Assembly (NCBI GenBank): GCA_934463165.1
Contig: CAKSJG010000033.1
Span: 1-26,691, forward strand
Origin: an uncultured Clostridia bacterium
GTDB taxonomy: Bacteria > Bacillota > Clostridia > UMGS1810
Length of the DNA: 26,691 nucleotides
Direction: 5' to 3'
Position numbers and translations under genes: made by a program. Under the pieces are notes generated by a model, which worked only from the letters and a program-made list of their open reading frames with translations, had not been told where the DNA came from and ran no database searches. Numbering within the stretch: position 1 is the first letter of the stretch; each line of letters opens with the position of its first letter. Positions 14,454 to 24,700 of the stretch are shown in pieces.

Positions 14454-15587
14454 TCATGTATCTTTCCTCAAAATTTCAAGATAATTTTCGTAAGCAAATA
14501 CACGATTACGGTTTGCGTTATTTGTCTGCATAAGTATTCCGCATTCTTCCAATCGTTTTACACTTGCGGAAACCGTACTGAAAGCAAGTGATAATTCCTC
14601 TGATGTTTTTTTTGTGTCTATAATAGGATTTTTTTCAAGGTAATCAAAGATTTTCTTTGCGGTTTTTGAAGCTCTGCCCATTCTCTCTATAATTGCAACA
14701 TTCTTGCCGTGCAATTCCGATAATTTGTTAATTGTTTCAACTGCGTCTTCTGAGGATTCTTTGATTGCGCGAAGAAAGAATTTTATCCATTGCTCATAGT
14801 TGTTTTTGTTTCTTACTTCACTCATACGGTCGAAATATTCAATTCGATTATTTTTAAGATAATAAGAGATGTAAAGCGCAGGAGTATTCAATCTCTTTTT
14901 CTCCATTAAAAACAGAGTAATTAACAATCTGCCTACACGCCCGTTACCATCCAAAAAAGGGTGTATTGTTTCAAATTGATAATGAATTAGGGATGCCTTA
15001 ATCAGCAAGTCTGATTCATCATCCGAATTTATATATTTTTCCAAATCAGACATTGCCTGTTTCATATCTTCGGGATTGGGCGGAATATACCGTGCATTTT
15101 TTATTGTACTGCCCGCAGCGCCAATCCAGTTTTGAGAATATCTGAATTCTCCGGGATTTTTTTCCTGACCCCGTACATCTTTCATCAAAACTTCGTGCGT
15201 TTCTTTTATAAGTCTGTTACATAGAGGGAGTGATTTTAATCTTTCGAGAGCAAACTCTGTTGCTTTTATATAATTAATTACATCAGCTATATTTCGATTT
15301 GCATTTTTTTTAATTAAAGGATCCAAAACATCATCCAAAGTTGCTTGTGTTCCTTCAATCTGTGATGACAGTAATGCTTCTTTACGCACATACATAGACA
15401 CAAACAAATTCATATTGGGAATATAGCTTGACAATGCATCTAATGTGGCCAATGCTTTTGTTGCGTCTGTAAGCAAGGTAATCATTTCTGCATCAATATT
15501 GATTTCTATCGGGAGTGGAGCGGGGCGAAATGACTTATACTTGGCCTCTCCACTTAAATTTGTGATATATTCTCCGGCTCTTTGCAT
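14454..15587 (-). CDS. Fic-domain protein (predicted AMP-transferase) with winged helix
   Basis: A 377-residue protein. Fic enzymes usually transfer AMP from ATP to a hydroxyl of a target protein. The catalytic motif HPFLDGNGRVGR is complete, including the His and both Arg residues. An N-terminal SSQIEGT segment matches the (S/T)XXXE(G/N) inhibitory helix, so this is a self-inhibited (class II) Fic with the inhibitory Glu present. The N-terminal LPIEINIDAEMITLL region is the Fic_N extension, and the last ~70 residues (IIDTKKTSEELSLAFSTVSA) look like a DNA-binding winged helix. Length and layout match the family. GAAGGTG precedes the ATG. It has its own promoter and no partner gene beside it. 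The target is unknown. Confidence 0.92.
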   Translation of the reverse strand: MQRAGEYITNLSGEAKYKSFRPAPLPIEINIDAEMITLLTDATKALATLDALSSYIPNMNLFVSMYVRKEALLSSQIEGTQATLDDVLDPLIKKNANRNIADVINYIKATEFALERLKSLPLCNRLIKETHEVLMKDVRGQEKNPGEFRYSQNWIGAAGSTIKNARYIPPNPEDMKQAMSDLEKYINSDDESDLLIKASLIHYQFETIHPFLDGNGRVGRLLITLFLMEKKRLNTPALYISYYLKNNRIEYFDRMSEVRNKNNYEQWIKFFLRAIKESSEDAVETINKLSELHGKNVAIIERMGRASKTAKKIFDYLEKNPIIDTKKTSEELSLAFSTVSASVKRLEECGILMQTNNANRNRVFAYENYLEILRKDT

Positions 15588-15620
15588 AGTAACACCTTCT
15601 CAACTCAAAATTTCAATTAT

Positions 15621-15649
15621 ATTTTAACACGGTTATTTTGATTTGTCAA
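15621..15649 (-). promoter_or_regulatory. Sigma-A promoter of the Fic gene
   Basis: On the minus strand TTGACA (15649-15644), a 17-base spacer, and TAAAAT (15626-15621). The start codon is 34 bases beyond the -10 box. Confidence 0.82.
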
Positions 15650-15737
15650 CTTTTCTTAAAATAAAGCAATTTGTTTTTTTAATTACAACCTTAAAATCAA
15701 AATATATTATTTGCATTCTTTCTCTTATTATTAACCC

Positions 15738-15771
15738 AAAAACACCTGCCTATAATAAGACAGGTGTTTTT
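15738..15771 (-). terminator. Bidirectional Rho-independent terminator of the giant surface-protein gene
   Basis: AAAAACACCTG (15738-15748) pairs perfectly over 11 bases with CAGGTGTTTTT (15761-15771) around a 12-base loop. Both strands therefore read a strong stem followed by T residues. It lies 25 bases after the stop of the SLH gene and before the Fic promoter. Confidence 0.9.
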
Positions 15772-15795
15772 GACATTAATATGAATTTTTTATTA

Positions 15796-18700
15796 TTATT
15801 TTTCGGCTTCGATAAATCTGTGGAGAACCGCGGCAATTTCTGCTCTTGTTGCGGTGTCCTTGGGATTTAACGTATCTGCCGTTTTACCAGAAATAATTCC
15901 TGCGCCGACAACATATTGCATCGGAGCAATTGCATAATCGGATATACCGTCATAATCTTTATACGAAAGGATGTTTGTGTTTTCTCCCACGCTGACGTCA
16001 AGATTTTTGTATTTTGCATAACGGTGAATTATTGCCGCCGTCTGCTCTCTTGTGATGTCGCTGTCGGGAGCAAACTCCGTTTCGGAAATTCCGTTTACAA
16101 TGCCGTTTTCGCTTGCCCATGCAACAGCCTTTGCATAGTATGCGTCTTTGGCAACATCGGTAAATTTGGACTCCGCCGCAACCTCCGGCTCGCCCGACGC
16201 ACGGTAGAGAACCGTTACAAACATTGCTCTCGTTATGTTTCCGTTCGGCAAAAATTCCTCTGCCGACATTCCGCTGAACAGTCCGCGGCGTACGCCGTAT
16301 TCAACGTCTTTATAATACCAATCGTCGGAGTTTACATCCTTAAACGGATTTTTCCATTCTTCGGAATCAGACGGATTGCCGTCTTTTCCGCTTTCCGTGC
16401 CGTCCTTGCTGCCGTCATCGGTATCGGGAACTTTAACCTTGTTCCACTTAGCATAAAGAGTTATGTTCTTTGTTATCTTCGATGAAAAATCAAATTCTGT
16501 TTTAAGACCCGAATCGCTGTACCAGCCTGCAAACTCAAATCCGTCTTTTACGGGAGCCTTCGGCTCGGAAACTGTCTTGCCGCTTTCTGCCTTAAGGCTT
16601 GAAACCTTGCTGCCGCCGTTTGAATTGAATGTTACGGTATATGTCTTGGCTTCAGTGCTGCTGCCGCCACCGCCGCCGGAACCGCCCGATCCCGAGCCGC
16701 CGCTTCCGCCGGAGCGTGCAGGTTTAATTGAAAGCGGTTCGCTTACAAGCACGTGCGTATCGCTTGTAAGCTTAACGGTAACCGTATATGTTACCGAGGT
16801 GTCGAATGATCCCTCGAGTGTATATGTCTTATTCTCATTTGAAGCCGTAACAGATTTGAGAGTAATAACGTTATCGCCGTCTTTAACCTCAAAGTTATCT
16901 GCCGTAAGACCGGCAAGAGCTTTATCGAAAATCACTGTGAGATATGAGCTCTTTGCATTTCCTGCTTTTGCCGAAACGGGTATCTTTGTGATTTCAACAT
17001 CGCCGTTTACATAACTTATTTCATAATTATCCGAAACAAGTCCGCTTGCTGTTGTTTTGCCCGTGTGAGTGCCGACAGGAGTCTGCGCGTTAATTGTGCT
17101 GTCATAGGCAAGAACAAGCGAATCTCCGAAGATATCTTTTGTCTCTCCGTTTTTAAATCCGGAATATTCCGCCTCAAGTGCGGGGTTTTCCGCGCCGTAT
17201 TCACGTGATACGTTTTTAACCTTAACCGTAAGCGGCGCTTTTTCGACAGTGAGAATTCCGCTGCCCGAAATTACAAAGTTCAGGTTATCGTTTCCGTTTG
17301 TATTAAGAACCGCGTTTATTTGATATCCGCCGTCTTTTACGGGCGCTGTCTTTGCTGCACCGTCGCATGTGAATACCGCGTCCTTGGCAAGAGATTCAAG
17401 CTCTTCCGCCGAAATCAGAGGACTTGAAGATACGAGTTCAAATTTTACATCGTCTCCGTATACCTTTGATACATCCTTCGGCTTCAGCTCGATGTTTGCT
17501 TTATTTATATAGAGCGTTGCGTTTCCGCTGCCGCTGTAGCTGTTATCCGTGATTACAAAGCTTACAGCGTATGTTCCGGCATTTTTCGGCTCTTTCACCT
17601 TGCTGTCAGTAATGAGAGTATATGTCACGTCAACGTTTTTACCCTCGCCCGAGATAACGGGGACGAAGCTCGGGTTGCTCGATATGAGAGTAATCTCCTG
17701 AACTTTTCCGTTATATGTTTTAACTGTATCTGCCGCCGAAAGGACAACGGACGATTTTTCTATGTTAATCGTAAATTCCGCTTTTGCTCCGCTGTAGTTT
17801 CCGTCGGCGGTTGCCGTAAAGGTAACCGTACCCGATTTAAGGGTCGTTACAAAACCGGTGTCTTTATCTATAGCCGCAATATCCGGATCGCTGCTCTCCC
17901 ATGAAGCGTTTACCTTTGTATTACCGTAAAATGCATAGAGAGTGAATTTCTGACCGACGTATGCCGTGTTGGTAGCTCCGGTGATGCTGAGCTGTCCGCC
18001 GGAAGCTCCGGTTACGGTGAGAATACCGCTGTTGTCATAAACAAACATGTAGTTTTCGGCACTGCCGCCCGAAACCGTTATCGGATATTCCCCGACAGCG
18101 CTTGATGCATTTGCCTTTGCGCTTGCAGTCGGTTCATAAAGGAGTACGTCTTTTGTATCTCCGTTTTTAAAGCCTTCATAGTTAAGCGTGAATATCGGAT
18201 TTGATTCTCCGTAAGCACGGCTTGCATTTGTCGCCCATACCCTGAGCGGCGCTTTTTCTATGGTAAAGTTCTTTGTAACGGTGAATGTTTCGTAATTGCT
18301 GCCCGAAATCGTTGCAATTGCCGTGTAGCTTCCGGCATTTGTCGGAGCTTCGCTTCTCGGGACATAAATTCCCGTGCCGGCATATGTTATTTCGGCCTTT
18401 GTTCCGTCAGGATAATTTATTGCAGAAGCTTCGGGTTTGTCGCCATATACAAAGCTTGAACCGATCTCGATATCGCCGCTTGCGGCTGCCTTGTTGATTA
18501 TAAGCGTGTCGCTTGCATAGCCTTTGTAGTTCGGGTTTGTTGTTTCAACCTTAACCTTGTATCTGCCTGCATTTTCGGGGAGCGTTTCGCTTCCGTCATA
18601 TGTAACGCGGTAATCATCTGCACTCAAATCCGTTGCAACGGTGATATCGCCTACGCTGCCGTATGTCTGTTCAAGGTTACCGAGTTCAAACGAAACACTT

Positions 18701-21700
18701 TTTGCGCTCGCCGTAAATACTATTTTTGATGAAACATCACTGTAGTTATCACTGCTTTTTACGGCTTCTATTTCAATCTTGCCGATTCCCGTGATTTCAA
18801 CTTCGCCATCCGCTGAAATGCTTGCGTTGCCGCTCTTAACACTCCATGTGAGATTTCCGCCGTCTGTTCCGCCGATTGCCTCAAGAGTAAATGTATCGCC
18901 GTAGGAAACAGTTCCCGGCAGACCCGAAATAACCAGCTGATCCTGTGTTGCCTCCGTAATTGTAATACTGATCGGATTTGTCAGATTCATTATATAGTTT
19001 ATTTCATCGTTCAGAGTGATTTCAGCCGTATATTCTCCGACTGCATTCGGTGTTGCACTGTAGCTTACGGCAAAGTCTTTGAATATTCTGCCGTTTTCAT
19101 CAGACGCAGAAACCGAAATTTCTTTATCTGCTCCGTCATATATAAACGTTGTCTGACCGATTGTGAAGTCTACTTTTAAAGGCTCGATTTTTGCATTTGC
19201 TGTTGCCGACGCGCATGCAAGGCTGTAGTTCGCAGCCTTTGCACCGGAGAGAGCATTCGCCGTGAACACCACGGTTTTACCGTCGGCGCTGTCTGCAGAG
19301 TCAAACGAAGCACTGCCGACAATCTCTACCTGACCGATATCCGAAGCAAGCACTCCGTCAATTTGCGTTACGGTTGCCTGTGCCGCTGTTGTACCGTCAT
19401 ATTTTTTATCTTCCGCTTCAATCGCAAATCCGGTAATATCAAGGGGCGCTATGTCTACCGTTGTCTGAACATTTTGTGACGAAAGCGTGTAGCTTTCGTT
19501 ATCGCTTAAAGCTATACCGTTTACATAAACTATCTTGCCGCTTCCTGCGTCGGAATTTATCATTGATCCCTTTGCAGTTGCGGTTACGATATCGGAAAAT
19601 GCCGTGTTTTCAAGCGAAACGGTTACATTAACGCCGCTCTCTCCGTTATATGCCCTGTTTTCGGCAATTGCGGACGGAGTGAGTATTCTCTTTTTAACAT
19701 CAATTGTTTTAACGGCAATTCTGCTGATGTAACCGTCCTTTTTGCTTTCGGCAATAATCGAAACCTTGCCTGTTCCCTTTAAGGTTACATTGCCGAGAGA
19801 ATCAATTTCAATAGTATTCGGTTTATCGGTGCTGTATGTTACGTTGCCCTCGGCTCCGTCACAGCTTACGGTGAATTTATCGCCGTAATAAACCGTCTCG
19901 GGAACGTTCTCTATGGAGAATACCTCCTGAGAAGCACTTTTTATCGTAAGGGTTGCCGCATACGGTGCAATCGCATAGTTTGCGTTAAGCGATTCAATCA
20001 CAACATCATAAATTCCGACGCCGATCGGTTCTGCTTCTGCACCGTTCATCATGTATTTTACGGCATATTCGGTAAATACTGCTCCGTTTGCCATTGCGCT
20101 GACATCAACGCCCTGCGCGCTTCCGTCATATGTGCGGACTGTGGACGATGCGCATATAACCGTAACATCTGCTCTTTCAATTTTTGCTTCGGTATATGCT
20201 GCGCTGCATGCAAGATTATAGTTTGCGGCTTTTGCTCCGACAAGAGAGCTTGCCGTGAACGTTACCGTTCTGACGTCGGCACTGTCTGCAGAATCAAACG
20301 AAGCACCGCCGACAATTTCTACCTGACCGATATCCGATGCGAGCACTCCGTCAATTTGCGTTACAGTTGCCTGTGCTGCCGTGGTTCCGTCATATTTTTT
20401 GTCATTTGCTTTTATTGAAAATCCCGTAATATCAAGAGGTGCTATGTCTACTGTTGTCTGAATGCTCTGGGATGAAAGCGTGTAGTTTGTATTATCGCTC
20501 AAAAGTACACCGTTTACATAAACTATCTTACCGTTTCCTGCGTCGGCATTTATCATTGTTCCTGTTGCCGTTGCCGTTACGACATCCGAAAATGCTGTAT
20601 TTTCAAGCAGAACCGAAACATTAACCTCTTTTTCTCCGTTGTATACCCTGCTTAAAGCGGTTACCGTCGGATTAAGTATTCTCTTTTTAACGTCAACTGT
20701 CTTAACTGCCGTTCTGCTTATATAACCGTTCTTTTTGCTTTCGGCAATAATCGATACCTTACCTGTTCCTTTTACGGTTACATTTCCGAGAGAATCGATC
20801 TCGGCAATATTCGGTTTGTCTGTAGCGTATGATACAGCTCCGTCTGCTCCGTCACAGCTTACGGTGAATTTATCGCCGTAATAAACCGTCTCGGGAACAT
20901 TTTCTATGGAGAATACCTCCTGAGAAGCGCTCTTTATTGTTAGAGCAGCACTGAACGGCTCAATTTCATAATTCGCATTCAGCGACTCAACGGCAATATC
21001 ATAAACTCCGACTTCTATCGGTTCTGTCTCTGTGCCGTTCAGCATGTATTTTACGGTATATTCGGTAAATACCGCACCGTTTGCCGTTGCGCTGACGTCA
21101 ACGCTCTGTGCGCTTCCGTCATATGTGCGCGTTACGGAAGCCGCGCATATAACATTAACCTTTGCTTTCTCTATTTTGGCAAAAACAGTGCCTGAAATTT
21201 CACCGCCGTCCAAAACATAGTTTTGTGCGTCCTTTCCGGTAAGCTCGGTAAGCGTAAATCTTACTTCCTTATTTTCTCCGGCATTCACATCGGTAAATTC
21301 CGCTTCTGCCGTCGCCTTTATATTCGGAATTGCTGAAGATACAGATAGCTTAACATTTCCCGAACCGTCATAAACCTTATCGGAAGCCGTAACAGTGAAG
21401 TCCGCCGCGGTTAAAACCTTGGGGTTAACCGTAAGTGCAGCTCCCTCAAACACTATGTCATATATATCTGATGTGAGCCCGTACGGTGTAATGTCATATG
21501 TGCCTATCTTTTTGCCGACAGCATAGTTTGTCTTGAACAAAAGAGTGCCTTCAAAGTCAGCCTGAGTCATTCCGTCAGGATATATCACATCTGCCGAAGT
21601 GAATACATCACCGTAGGTTATTTCGGTATCTTTTGCCGAAATTGTAATCTTCTCTTTGCTGACTGTAAGCGTATAGCTTGCATACACCGGAGTAGCGCCC

Positions 21701-24700
21701 GTCTTTATGCTCTCTGCCGTAACCGTAACGCTGCCCGCTTTATGAATCGTAACCGTACCGTCATCCGCTACGGAAGCTATGGTATCGTCACTTGAAGAAT
21801 ACAAAACCGTACTTGCGTTGCTGTTTGTAAGAGGATTTATAAACGGAGCGTCCGTCGTCTTTTTGCTTATTATTCCGCTCTTAAAGTATATCGGCTTCTG
21901 AGCCTCTTCGGCACCGGATTTGATATCCATAAATCCAACGTTTGCGTATGAGTCAAAATCCGGTATGCCGGTATCCGACACTGTATACTCGTTCTGTATT
22001 ATATATTTCTCGCTTGCTGCGGAAGTAAGCGAAATTACATACATGTATCTTCCTGCAGATATTGCGCTTTTAACCGCCGAGGTCGATTCAAGAGTGCCGT
22101 TATTTTCGTCAACGGGATAATACTTAACCGTAAAATCGCTTTCATCAAGCTTTTTGGTGCTGTTGCTGAATGTGATATTTCTTACGGTATTCGGAGAATA
22201 TACATATTCCTTGCCGCTTACGGTAAATGTTACCGGAGTTTTTTCAATACTGAACCGTATCTCATCGCTTGCAGCGGAGGAATACTTTTCATCTCCCGGG
22301 TATTTAACCGAAAGAGTATATGCATAAACATTTGCCGGAATCTCTATCTCAAATTCTCCGTTTGAAGATATTGTTCCGTCAATTGACTGTGTTCCGCCGT
22401 TCCATGAAAGATCGGCTTTCACTGTGCCTGTCGGAAATGCAGCGGAATCGCCGTTTTTAGAAAGTGTGCCCTTAGCCTTAACAGAGTCTTCCGTTGTATA
22501 TACATCTCCCAAGACCGGGGAGCTTACATTTATGCTTGTAACGGCCTTTGTGATTTCAAATTCACATACAGTAACTCCAACTGCAGCACGGTAGTTTGTG
22601 GATTTTTCGCTGTCACATTTTACGGCATATTCGCCCGGATTTACGGGTGCGCCGCTCTCTTCGACAGTATAGTTACCCTCATCATCCTTGGAATAATATT
22701 TAACGCTTGTTATGTTAAATGCTCCCTCTTTTGCCGGAGTAACGTCTGCAATAACGGGGAGTCCGTTATATACAAAGCTTCTCTCCGACGAAGAATTGAG
22801 CGTGACTTTGAAATCAGAGCTGTCTGTATCCTTTGCCGCAATATATACCGAATCAACCAAAAGCTCGGTGCATGAATTGAAGTTTGCACCCTCGCTTACA
22901 TTAACATATATATTGTACGTTCCGGCATTCGTGGGCGGCACATTCGTTTTTGTGCCTATTGCCTTTACGTCTTCATAGAGAACCTCTATATCACCCATGC
23001 CCTCATATTTTGATGTAACGGTTATGGGCTTCGGCGAGCCGTCATATTTAAGAGCCGGGCGGGTAATATTAAAATCATTACGCTCGGGATCTGTTTTTAA
23101 AACAGTGAGAGAGCCAACCCTGTTAGTATATATATCATAGTCGGCATCCTCCGACGGGGTAACCTCAAGCCGTACGTCATACTCTCCTACGGGGATGTCT
23201 CCTCCGAGATCTATTTCAAATTCACTTGACGGGATACTTCCGTCTGCCGTTTTTGAAGCTATAACAACACCGCTTACCTTGTCTATGAGCTTCACGTTGT
23301 ATGATGCGTCTATAGTTTTGCTGCTGTCTAAAAGGCCGAGAGGATCTGTCACGGTAACATAAACCTTCACGTTATCTCCGTAATGCCATTCGGATCTGTT
23401 GAGTTCTGCTGATGCATCAAGTTTCGCTTTTTTCACGGATGCAACTATCTTTTTGGACGCCGCATCATAATATGTTGATCCTTTGTAACTTACCTTTATA
23501 TAGTGACTGCCTGCTTTGGGATTTTTGTATTTATACACAGACATTCCCGAGCTTGATTCCCAATGATCATATTCGATATTCGCCGTGTACTTTTCGGTTT
23601 CGGCGTCATCTTTATAATCCTCAATTACTAAATTATCCGTATCGGGAGTGTCAACGGTAATGTATATGTCATCACCGTAGTTACATTCACTCTTATCCAG
23701 ATTAACTTTCAATTCGGGATCCCTTTTTGTTATAGTATTTCTAAGAATAAATGTATCATCTTCATAATAATCCGAATCATAGTATTCTATTTTATACTCA
23801 TGGTCTCCGAGAGAAATATACGAAGACGGTATCGTGTATGTTTGTTCATAACCGTATATATTCTTTTCGCTTCCGGTTCCCGTATATTCAACTCCGTCAA
23901 TATAGAGCTTGGTTTTACCGTCGGTTACATTTCCAACCGTGCCGTCTGCCGAGAGCACCGCCTTTACAGTGAAATTAATTTTAACCTGTTCGCCGTATTT
24001 ATATCCGTCGGGATTATCAAAGGCATATACCGTCTCCGATACAGCTCTCTTACCGATAGTAAACTTTCCGACATTAAGGCTGTAAACACTAAAAAAATTA
24101 CTGTCGGAATCCATTGAAAACATTACGTCGTATGTATCAGGCGCTGTCGGGGGATTATCTGCATAATATGTTCTTCCGCCCGAGCTTTTATAGCTAAATG
24201 ACATTTTTCCGGTAGCAACAAAGCGTGCATCCTGTTTTGCTGTTGCCGACGGATATGTATAACCGCCGTTTTTCAGATACTTCTGATCCGTCGGGATGTT
24301 GATATCTATATATTCGGAAAGATTTTCCGCATTGAGAGATACCTTTACCATATAAAACGATGCATTCAGACTTGATCCGGAGTTTTCGTACATATTAAAT
24401 GTACCGCCTTTAATTTTACCGTCATTTTCTTCAACTATATATCTGACGCAAAATTTGGAATATGTAGATAATTTGCCAGTATATTCTTCGGCAAAGTCTC
24501 TGTCATATACATCGTTTCCCGATGCCTTTGCCACGTACTTTTTCATACCGCCCGATGTTGCAATGTCCGCTTCAGACGGAGCGTCAACGAATTCGTCCGA
24601 GCCAACTCTCTTCCATTTGCATTCATATTCGGGAAGTGTCGTTGTATCGGGCAAAAGCTTTACCTGACCGTTAAATACAGGATAATATCTGCCCTGAGGA

